14,300 bases of DNA from the NCBI GenBank assembly GCA_003446735.1, contig DMCJ01000216.1, positions 1-14,300 of the forward strand, given 5' to 3'. Both the position numbers and the translations under genes were made by a program. Each line of letters opens with the position of its first letter. Position 1 is the stretch's first letter. Shown one piece after another: positions 1 to 7,332 of the stretch. Under the pieces are notes generated by a model. That model was given only the letters and a program-made list of their open reading frames with translations. It ran no database searches and had not been told where the DNA came from. The DNA comes from Lachnospiraceae bacterium (lineage in GTDB: Bacteria; Bacillota; Clostridia; Lachnospirales; Lachnospiraceae).

Positions 1-947
1 ATCGCCCACATGGTCGCGGGCTTTAAATACCATCCGCTTCTCTTAGCACCCGGCAGCTCCGGATACCATGATCTTACCACTTCAGCCCCTTTTTCCTTCA
101 GACCGTCACAATAAATCTTTGTATCACTGATCCAGCACATTGTGCCGGCGATCTTACCTGTCATATAATCGTTTCTGTCAAAAGAATCTATGGGACACAG
201 CACATTTGAATCTATCAGTTCCCTGTAAAAAACAAGGAGACTTTCGACCTCTTCCCTGGTCGGAATAAAATGTCCGTCCGCATCAAACATCGCCTTTCCC
301 GTGCTTTGCTCATAATAGGCGGCAAGTAAAAGGAAGACCTGCTTTTTGCTCATTCCAAGGGCATATTTCCCGTCCTTTGACAAGACCTCTCCCATCTTTT
401 TAAGATCATCCCAGGTCTTTGGTTCTTTTAAGCCGTATTCATCAAGCACATCCTTATTATAATAAAACACATGCGTATTCATCGCGATCGGGAGAGCGTT
501 TAACCTTCCGTTCCTCTCCCCGTAAGCCTTCTGCTCGTCGGTAAACGCATCAAGATCGATGATGTCCGAAAGCTCATAAAGATCGTAATAACCTTCTCCG
601 TCCTTCGAATACTCATTAAGCCAGGCATAATTGATCTGCATTACGTCAGCCTGGTTATGAGACATCATCCAGCCCTTTGTCTTTTTTTCGTATCCCGACC
701 ATTCACCGTAGCGGCAGACTACGTCTATCCCTTCATTATCCTCTTCAAACTTTTTAACGCCTTCCATGGTATATGCATGTCTTTCATCACTTCCCCACCA
801 TGACAGGCTGATCTTCTTTACGCCCTCGGTATAATCTATGATCTCGTTATCTCTCTCATACTCCCTTACAAGAATCACTACCGCAACTGTAATAAGGAAA
901 AGGATAAGGATTATAATGAAAAAACGTATGTGTCTATTCCTGCTCAT
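1..947 (-). CDS. Extracellular solute-binding protein family 1, membrane-tethered, partial (3' end missing)
   Basis: About 315 codons are visible before the reading frame runs off base 1; family members are usually 400-450 residues, so perhaps 100 are missing. The mature part reads like a sugar ABC-transporter binding protein (MalE-type): ISLSWWGSDERHAY near residues 46-59, then a DVMQINYAWL-type segment, an LPIAMNTHVFYYNKDVLDEYG segment typical of the ligand cleft, and KPATMWA at the visible end. Residues 9-27 form one strongly hydrophobic helix (FFIIILILFLITVAVVILV) after a basic MSRNRHIR start. No lipobox cysteine and no clear signal peptidase I site follow, so an uncleaved anchor holding the domain outside the membrane is inferred. 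The ATG at 945-947 overlaps the end of the diguanylate cyclase gene by 14 bases and has a strong GAGGAGG site 6 bases upstream. No permease is visible, so it could be an importer subunit or a stand-alone sensor. Confidence 0.85.
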   Translation of the reverse strand, partial: MSRNRHIRFFIIILILFLITVAVVILVREYERDNEIIDYTEGVKKISLSWWGSDERHAYTMEGVKKFEEDNEGIDVVCRYGEWSGYEKKTKGWMMSHNQADVMQINYAWLNEYSKDGEGYYDLYELSDIIDLDAFTDEQKAYGERNGRLNALPIAMNTHVFYYNKDVLDEYGLKEPKTWDDLKKMGEVLSKDGKYALGMSKKQVFLLLAAYYEQSTGKAMFDADGHFIPTREEVESLLVFYRELIDSNVLCPIDSFDRNDYMTGKIAGTMCWISDTKIYCDGLKEKGAEVVRSWYPELPGAKRSGWYLKPATMWA

Positions 948-2934
948 CTATATCCTCCTCTCCGAAAAAGGTATATTTCGCCTTTCCCCTGTTTTTGGAA
1001 ACATATAGCGCACGGTCTGCATTTTCGTACATATCCTTAAACGAAGGATATGATTCGTTGCATATATAAACACCCGCACTTACCGAAAGATCACAGTTAT
1101 TTCGTTCATCCTCAAATTCGTCCTTAAAAAGTTCCATTACTTTATCGAGTTCTTTACTGATATAATCCCTGAGATCTTTTTCATCATTTAATCCGGCTAT
1201 CTTTCTGCTTAGGTATATGGCAAACTCATCTCCGCCAAGCCTTCCTATCAGAGTTTTTTCATCACACGCTCCCTTCAGGAGTTTTCCGAAGCGGATTATG
1301 ATCTGATCTCCGTAACTGTGTCCCAGTCCGTCGTTTACCCGCTTGAAATTATCCATATCCATCATTATAAAGGCTCTGATCCTGTCTTCCTCCATAAGCC
1401 TTTCTTCCACTTCTTCCTGGAAGGTTGCCTTGTTCATTACCCCTGAAAGCCTGTCTACTTCAGCCTTGTACTGGAGTGTTGTCACAAGATCATCAACGGG
1501 TATGGATATCCTGCTTATAAATACCAGCCCGACAAGGACAAATATAATTGCCATAAGGACCGATATTCTGGCGGTAAAGGACGCCAGCTCATCATTTTCC
1601 TTTAAGACCTTATCATAAGGAACGGAGCTGAGCACCCTCCATCCGTTACTGCACACGTTCATATTTACGAAAATATTGTTTAAGACCACGGTACGGGAAT
1701 CTCCCTCCTGAGCCGATCCGTAATCAAGTAACTTAAACAGCTCTTCCGGGACTTTACCGCCGAGCTCTTCTTTGTTGGTCGAATAGATTATCCGCCCTTT
1801 TTCGTCTGCAAGCCTTATACTCATGTCTTCCAGCTGCTTTGGGAAGATAAATACCGAAGATAATTCAATGGTATAGCTGGAAGATAAAAGGATCGCATTA
1901 TCATTAAGCCGCTTTATGTAGTAGATACGGTCATCGTTGTTTTTTATTCCGAAACACCATGCATCCTGCCTTGCGTTATCCGAAATAAGTGATGAAAACG
2001 CATCATAGATACCGCTGTCCTCAAACATATCCATGGTTCCGTGAGATACCCACCCCACCTTATGATCGTCGGAATAGATTATGGCGAAATCGGAATAATT
2101 GTTCATAAGACTTATATCCACGATCCTGTCACTGATCTTCTCTTCATATTTGATCTTATCGTAATCATCATATGAAGCATCGGTCTCATCGTAGGTATAA
2201 TAGATCTCATCGGAATAAAGAAGCGTGGATGTTGTCTCCATCCTTTCAAGATATGTATTTATATTAAGTTCGATCTGTTTGCTGTTGGCTGCGATAAGCT
2301 CGGAGACCTTATCCTTTATGGTCCTTTTGCTCCTCTCAATAACAACAATGTCAAGCACGGCGGTAACACCTGCGATAATGATCGCAAATACGATAAGAAG
2401 CTCTATCTGAAACCACTTGAATTTCTTCCCCGAATCAACTCCGCCATCCAGATATTTAGCTGTTATTACCGCGATCGGAGTAAGTATCACGGAAACAAAG
2501 TATCCGATCACGACCATGGGAATTATTATTCTCCTCCAGGCCACAAACCACATTATAAAAAGCGGAGGCGCATGAGTCGGATCCATCTTTGAATAAGCTG
2601 CCGCTATATTCATGAAACTTACCGCAGCGCTTACTATGACAGCATTTCCCAGGGCGTTGGGAATCGAAAAAATTAGATAATAAATAAGAGAACTGTTTTT
2701 TATGTTTCTTGTCAGATACATTCCCGCTTTATGGAACGGGATAATGATAGCCACCAGAATTCCGACTATGACGGACTGTCCCACATTTAATAAGCAAAAA
2801 ATCGGAAAGGGCGTGGTCATTGAATCAGTAGTATTGAAAACAACGACAGACGCAACAAGCCCCATGGCCACAGACATGAGTACCGCCATCACTATATTGA
2901 TTAATCTGTTTGTCTTTCCTTTTATATCCGTCAT
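934..2934 (-). CDS. Membrane diguanylate cyclase with extracytoplasmic Cache-like sensor and GGDEF domain
   Basis: A 666-residue protein predicted to make cyclic di-GMP from two GTP. About five hydrophobic helices occupy residues 11-32, 45-66, 84-114, 135-160 and 175-198. A soluble region of about 255 residues (200-455) follows with a dCache-like look (IRLADEKGRIIYSTNKEELG near 373-392, NGWRVLSSVPYDKVL near 430-444). Another helix (455-475) leads into the GGDEF domain, which begins at DRLSGVMNKATF (about 494). The signature is intact: GGDEF at 567-571, and the metal and substrate segment DMDNFKRVND at 526-535. The RxxD inhibitory site expected five residues before GGDEF reads DEKT, so classical product inhibition is probably lost. 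The gene starts 3 bases after the upstream stop, with AGCAGG 8 bases before the ATG. The five-helix N-terminus is not one I can name; it makes the protein longer than a simple Cache-GGDEF enzyme. Confidence 0.9.
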   Translation of the reverse strand: MTDIKGKTNRLINIVMAVLMSVAMGLVASVVVFNTTDSMTTPFPIFCLLNVGQSVIVGILVAIIIPFHKAGMYLTRNIKNSSLIYYLIFSIPNALGNAVIVSAAVSFMNIAAAYSKMDPTHAPPLFIMWFVAWRRIIIPMVVIGYFVSVILTPIAVITAKYLDGGVDSGKKFKWFQIELLIVFAIIIAGVTAVLDIVVIERSKRTIKDKVSELIAANSKQIELNINTYLERMETTSTLLYSDEIYYTYDETDASYDDYDKIKYEEKISDRIVDISLMNNYSDFAIIYSDDHKVGWVSHGTMDMFEDSGIYDAFSSLISDNARQDAWCFGIKNNDDRIYYIKRLNDNAILLSSSYTIELSSVFIFPKQLEDMSIRLADEKGRIIYSTNKEELGGKVPEELFKLLDYGSAQEGDSRTVVLNNIFVNMNVCSNGWRVLSSVPYDKVLKENDELASFTARISVLMAIIFVLVGLVFISRISIPVDDLVTTLQYKAEVDRLSGVMNKATFQEEVEERLMEEDRIRAFIMMDMDNFKRVNDGLGHSYGDQIIIRFGKLLKGACDEKTLIGRLGGDEFAIYLSRKIAGLNDEKDLRDYISKELDKVMELFKDEFEDERNNCDLSVSAGVYICNESYPSFKDMYENADRALYVSKNRGKAKYTFFGEEDIDEQE
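954..960 (-). promoter_or_regulatory. Ribosome binding site GAGGAGG for the solute-binding protein
   Basis: GAGGAGG lies 6 bases before the ATG at 945-947 and is embedded in the last codons (Glu-Glu-Asp) of the upstream cyclase gene. It fixes the start of the solute-binding protein and shows that the 14-base gene overlap is real, which suggests translational coupling between the two genes. Confidence 0.8.
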
Positions 2935-2937
2935 TAC

Positions 2938-4695
2938 TTAAACCTGCTTTGTAAGTTTATCGGTGTAGTTTAAATATATGGATCTGCCCAGCTGGTCGGC
3001 TATGTATTCTCCTGTCTCAGGTATCTCATCAGTAAGCTCGCATACTAAGATGCCGAATACTACTCTGTTGTAAAATATCGGGAAGGCGATATATCCCCTG
3101 CATTTTTTGGAAAGTTCTTCTCTTTTGAAGATATCGACCACGGGACATTCCTGTCTGTCGGGCGGAACGATATAAAGCTCAAAGTCCCTTACAACGCATT
3201 TTAGATATATATATTCGGGGAAGTTTCTCTTTCTTCCCTGTTCATAATGCCTCGGCCCCTTATAGAGATAAAGCGCCGCATTTTCAAATCCGAGCTTCCC
3301 GAAATTCTTTACTATGTTTTCGGCAAATGCACGCTGATGTACCTGGTAATTCATGGCCTCGATCAGGAAATCCGAAAGCCCCTTTCTCTCGTTGTCATAC
3401 ATATTTCCGGCTGTTATCATCATATCAGACTGGGCTCTTATTGCGCAGTCTCTCATCTCTATCAGAAGCCTGTTTATCTTTGATACCGTGGTTTCGAAAC
3501 GGAAATGATAATTGATCGCTTCCTGTATCTTTTTCATGGATGAAATAAACTGTGTGGCGTCGGTATAGGACATGCCTCCGTTTTCAAAGAATATGTCAAT
3601 AAGCCTTTCTATTTCGATATTATCCTCTTCACTTAAATATCTGGTTTTAAGACTCGTAAGGAGCCTTGACATGATCTCAAAAAAGAGCCGTCTTAAATTG
3701 ATGTTCGCAGAGTCGCAGAATTCATCCTTATACCTGTAAAAACAGTCATCAAACATCCTGTAAATGAAATCCGAATCGGCATTTAAAAGATCGAACGAGG
3801 AATAATCATATGTCTCGTATTTAAATGAATCCCTTCCGTGAAGCCTGGTGGGAACAAGGACGCTCTTTACCTCTTTCCCTTCCATCTTATCTATAAGGAG
3901 CTCTATCGCCTTCTGTCCCAGGGAAACGCTGTCCGAGCCGATAGATGCAAGGGGCGGGATCAGTTTTCCTGCAAGGAACGAATTATCGAACCCGAAAACA
4001 TATACATCTTTTCCCGGAACAAGATTTCTTTTCTTTAAGGATTTATAGAGCCCTACAGCAACCTGATCATTGACACAGAATACCGCTTCGACACCCGGAT
4101 TCCTGTCAAGAAGCCTGTCCGCTTCTTCCTGGGACTCGGTCAGCATGTCCGTGCTTTCAAAAAGATCCTCGGAATACGGGATATTACAGTCATTTAAAAC
4201 TCTTTTGAATATCTCTTTTCTCTTTACGGCATCGGCGTTTTCATTTCTGCCGCCGAGCATGCATATCTTTGAGACACCGTATATATTAACGAGACATTCG
4301 ATGGCCTCTCTTATGCCCATCTCATTATCGTAATTAACGGTAACTTCGCCTTCTTTTTCCGTTGCGACATAGATCTTCGGAACATTCTGATAGTTGTAAA
4401 AGATATTCGCTCCGTTATCTATATCATCACGTCCGAACATATCGGTAAGAGCGACTATAAGACCGTCAAAGCGGCACATCTCCTCGATATAATAGATGGA
4501 GTTATAGGTCTTGCGATATTGCTGCATGATCTCGCCGCCGATTTCCTCCTGCTTTCCGGCCAGAACAACGATTCGGATGTTCTTATTCTCCGGGATTGCG
4601 TTTATGACCGAATAGATAAGACCTCTTGGAAAGTCGGTATTTAATTCTTCCACGATAATACCTATCGTCTTTTGTTCATCTTCGTATCTGACCAT
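2938..4695 (-). CDS. Cytosolic LacI-type periplasmic-binding-fold protein with C-terminal GAF-like region, no DNA-binding domain
   Basis: A 585-residue protein without signal peptide or membrane helix. Residues 9-290 match the ligand-binding fold of LacI/GalR regulators: KTIGIIVEELNTDFPRGLI at the start, FDGLIVAL (76-83), the GVEAVFCVNDQVAVGLYKSL helix-strand unit (201-220), VYVFGFDN (231-238) and a VPTRLHGRDS end (281-290). The helix-turn-helix that precedes this fold in true LacI repressors is absent: the fold begins within ten residues of the ATG. Residues 300-455 are mostly helical, and 455-575 look like a GAF domain (ENAALYLYKG, RGYIAFPIFYNRVVFGILVCEL). I recall single-chain proteins in Lachnospiraceae with this order followed by a GGDEF domain; here the chain ends at LTKQV and a GGDEF protein is encoded 3 bases downstream. 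It is probably a cytosolic sugar or metabolite sensor acting through protein contacts. AGGG 8 bases before the ATG supports the start. Confidence 0.75.
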   Translation of the reverse strand: MVRYEDEQKTIGIIVEELNTDFPRGLIYSVINAIPENKNIRIVVLAGKQEEIGGEIMQQYRKTYNSIYYIEEMCRFDGLIVALTDMFGRDDIDNGANIFYNYQNVPKIYVATEKEGEVTVNYDNEMGIREAIECLVNIYGVSKICMLGGRNENADAVKRKEIFKRVLNDCNIPYSEDLFESTDMLTESQEEADRLLDRNPGVEAVFCVNDQVAVGLYKSLKKRNLVPGKDVYVFGFDNSFLAGKLIPPLASIGSDSVSLGQKAIELLIDKMEGKEVKSVLVPTRLHGRDSFKYETYDYSSFDLLNADSDFIYRMFDDCFYRYKDEFCDSANINLRRLFFEIMSRLLTSLKTRYLSEEDNIEIERLIDIFFENGGMSYTDATQFISSMKKIQEAINYHFRFETTVSKINRLLIEMRDCAIRAQSDMMITAGNMYDNERKGLSDFLIEAMNYQVHQRAFAENIVKNFGKLGFENAALYLYKGPRHYEQGRKRNFPEYIYLKCVVRDFELYIVPPDRQECPVVDIFKREELSKKCRGYIAFPIFYNRVVFGILVCELTDEIPETGEYIADQLGRSIYLNYTDKLTKQV

Positions 4696-4713
4696 CTTAT
4701 TTACCCTAAAGTA

Positions 4714-7329
4714 TCACCATTTACCGATCGTGGGTTCAGGTTTTGCAAAAAGATAACCCTGCGAAAAATCGATATTGTATTTCATCAGAAGCTTCTGGAT
4801 ATTCTTATCCTCAACAAATTCAGCGACTATCCTTATTTCCCTGTCTGTAAGCTTCTTATATCCGGCTATAAGGGCGATGAGATTCTCGCTGTCCTTGCTC
4901 GTAGTACAGTTCCTTATTATGGATCCGTCAAGCTTAAGATAATCAAGATGGATGCTAAGGACATGCTGCAGATTCGAATATCCGCTTCCAAAGTCGTCTA
5001 TGGATATAAGGCCGCCTAAGGCATGCACCTTGTCAACAAATCTTATCATCAGATCATAATCGTTTATATCCTCGTTCTCTAAGATCTCAAATATAAAGTT
5101 CTCCGGATGCTTTGCCGTTGAAAGGAAAGCATAGATGTATTCGGTTATCTCCCTGTTCCTTATATCCCTCATTCCGAGGTTGATGCTCACAGAAGAATCT
5201 TCCCTGTCCTTAAACTGTGCGAATACCTTCTTTAGCATCATCCCGGATATGGAGTCATATAACAGGCCGTAGTTTCTCGCCACATCCAGAAAGCTTCCGG
5301 GAAGATAAACCTTTCCGTTCTCATCTTCAAGTCTCATGAGAGCTTCATAATGATGTATCTTATTTGTCTTATTGTCGTTTATGCCCTGGAAATAAGGGAT
5401 GACCTTATCATGCGCTATGGCATAATTTATCACGTTTACCATGTGATATTCTTCCCTTATCTTCTCTTCATCTATCCTCTTTGAGGATGCATCGCTTATG
5501 ATGAACTGGATATTCCTGTTCATCATATTAAGCCTTGCCGAATTATATATATGGATCAGATTGTCGGCTGTAGCATCGTTTATGATACAGAAATTCGGTA
5601 CTATGGCGATGAAATCTTCCTTGCTTTCAAACAGCTTTCTCTGAAGTCTCTCCATATCGGATGCAAAATCATTCAGCGATACCATATAAGAAGGCGCGCT
5701 TAACGCAACTGTCCACTTATCTATGATATAGAAACCGTAATGCTTTTCTTTTGCAAATACATTGCAGTTATTTAAATAATTCCTGTATGTAAGCTCTATC
5801 ATCTGATCGGGGAATACCGTCCTCATACTCGCCGTTCCTGAGACATGGATCACACATACCCTGTCATAGCCTTTAATGCTCATATCCATGTTAAGCGCCG
5901 CAGCATTTGGTATATCTTCTTTTTCCGAATAAAGAAGCTTTAATTCGCAGTCCCTTACGAAGTTCTTTAAACTCTCGGCAGCTCCCGATTTATCGAGCTT
6001 CTCATATACAGCCTCAACCTTCATCAGATAATTGATGAGCTCTCTGTTATCTTCGGCAAGAGAATCCGTATGCGAAAAAGCATAAGGGTTACATTCCTGA
6101 ACGGCCGGTGCCTCTCCCATTACGGAAACAACGAAAGAACAGTTTGCAAATACGTTCTTTCCTTCGGTAAATGCAAATTCTCCGCCGGTTATACATCCGC
6201 TGACATTGGAATTCTCATATGCGGAAAGCTCCCATTTTACACAGTTGGAATAGATCTCGGATCTGGTGATCCCAGAATAGGCAAATATCGTCTCCGCCTT
6301 TTCAAAGTTCTCGATCTTCCTGAATAAGGATCTGTTATCCGATATTATCTTCCTGTCATAGATAAATGCCCTTTTTACTTTTTTCCCTACCTCAACGTTA
6401 TGATCGGCATTTATAAGCTCGCGCACTTTATCCGTATCCGTATCCTTATGCGCTTCGTAGAAGGCTTCATTAGCCGGATCATCTTTTTTGATCAGATCGC
6501 TTATGCACTTGTCATCGGAAAATCTTACAAAGACCGGAATATCCGGTGCGTCGGAATAAACATAGGGAAATAGATTTGTAAGAGCCGCACTCTCTTTTAA
6601 GGAATCGCCGATACTTAATCTGTATGCCTCGGCCGCATCCCTGGTATCAACCTTAAGGACTAAGGAGCCGAAAGTATCGGTTATATCGACAGCATCTCCA
6701 AGGGACTGAACTCCGGTCGCATAAGAAGATAGACATTCAAGATCCTTTCCGCTTAAGGCTGCGACGATCATGGATCTGGCGGAGCACTCCTTATCGTTAA
6801 ATACGAATCCCGAACTGGGCTGTTCTTTCAGAGTTATCTTGGAAGTATTTGCAAAGCCTCCGGTCATCTTAACGCCGGGGAAATATTCGTTACTCTTTTC
6901 GGCAAAGGAATATATATCCTTATAATCCTGGGTAAGGAAGGCGATAAGGAGCTTCGTATCGTCTTTTATCACGGTATCCTTTATCTTTTTGCATAGATCA
7001 TCGGGAGAAACAGGCTTTCCGTTTTCATCAAATTCCGGGAGAAATACCGACGAGATCTTCCCTGCCGGGGACATTAAGGAGATCGAAATGATGCACTGAT
7101 TCTGGAGCATCTTTCCACGGTTTATGACCGCTGATGTGCTGGTACCGAAGATCACCGCACGGGGAACAGTCTCCTTTATAAATCCCGCGATATCAAGAGC
7201 TTCATCCATTGAATGGATCGCTGTATGGATCCTTACAAGGACATCTCCTTTTTGCCTGTTTAATGACAGCTGGCTTAAAGTTTCTGCCAGCCTCGCTTTA
7301 GATACATAAGGAATATTCCATGTAAACAT
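4714..7329 (-). CDS. FIST-domain / degenerate GGDEF / EAL protein, predicted c-di-GMP phosphodiesterase
   Basis: An 871-residue soluble protein. Residues about 28-220 resemble the FIST N domain (VLVRIHTAIHSMDEALD, then AVIFGTSTSAVINRGKM) and about 225-405 the FIST C domain (GDSLKESAALTNLFPYVYSD; then IFAYSGITRSEIYSNC and SGCITGGEFAF near 348-386). FIST domains are thought to sense small ligands. A helical linker (425-470) leads to a degenerate GGDEF domain (about 487-612), where the signature position reads GFYIIDKWTVAL, so it cannot be a cyclase. The EAL domain (about 625-871) keeps its catalytic set: EAL at 662-664, Asn in SINLG (717), Glu in FEILE (748), DDFGSGYSNL from 778, Lys in YLKLD (799), Glu in VAEF (837) and QGY (857-859). 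It should cleave c-di-GMP to pGpG. The gene begins 3 bases after the recN stop, with GAGG at the end of recN serving as ribosome binding site. The domain calls are from recognition by eye; EAL is certain, FIST likely. Confidence 0.88.
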   Translation of the reverse strand: MFTWNIPYVSKARLAETLSQLSLNRQKGDVLVRIHTAIHSMDEALDIAGFIKETVPRAVIFGTSTSAVINRGKMLQNQCIISISLMSPAGKISSVFLPEFDENGKPVSPDDLCKKIKDTVIKDDTKLLIAFLTQDYKDIYSFAEKSNEYFPGVKMTGGFANTSKITLKEQPSSGFVFNDKECSARSMIVAALSGKDLECLSSYATGVQSLGDAVDITDTFGSLVLKVDTRDAAEAYRLSIGDSLKESAALTNLFPYVYSDAPDIPVFVRFSDDKCISDLIKKDDPANEAFYEAHKDTDTDKVRELINADHNVEVGKKVKRAFIYDRKIISDNRSLFRKIENFEKAETIFAYSGITRSEIYSNCVKWELSAYENSNVSGCITGGEFAFTEGKNVFANCSFVVSVMGEAPAVQECNPYAFSHTDSLAEDNRELINYLMKVEAVYEKLDKSGAAESLKNFVRDCELKLLYSEKEDIPNAAALNMDMSIKGYDRVCVIHVSGTASMRTVFPDQMIELTYRNYLNNCNVFAKEKHYGFYIIDKWTVALSAPSYMVSLNDFASDMERLQRKLFESKEDFIAIVPNFCIINDATADNLIHIYNSARLNMMNRNIQFIISDASSKRIDEEKIREEYHMVNVINYAIAHDKVIPYFQGINDNKTNKIHHYEALMRLEDENGKVYLPGSFLDVARNYGLLYDSISGMMLKKVFAQFKDREDSSVSINLGMRDIRNREITEYIYAFLSTAKHPENFIFEILENEDINDYDLMIRFVDKVHALGGLISIDDFGSGYSNLQHVLSIHLDYLKLDGSIIRNCTTSKDSENLIALIAGYKKLTDREIRIVAEFVEDKNIQKLLMKYNIDFSQGYLFAKPEPTIGKW

Positions 7330-7332
7330 AAG

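Noticed and set aside
1..947. Part of a complete sugar ABC import operon
   Set aside because: No permease or ATPase gene is visible in the window, so importer membership cannot be claimed; the sequence beyond base 1 would decide.
2938..4695. LacI-family transcriptional repressor
   Set aside because: No helix-turn-helix: the ligand-binding fold starts within ten residues of the ATG, and no frame directly upstream encodes one.
4696..4713. Promoter or terminator between the FIST-EAL and LacI-fold genes
   Set aside because: Only 18 bases, with no hairpin, T-run or clear -10/-35 pair; it holds just an AGGG ribosome binding site.
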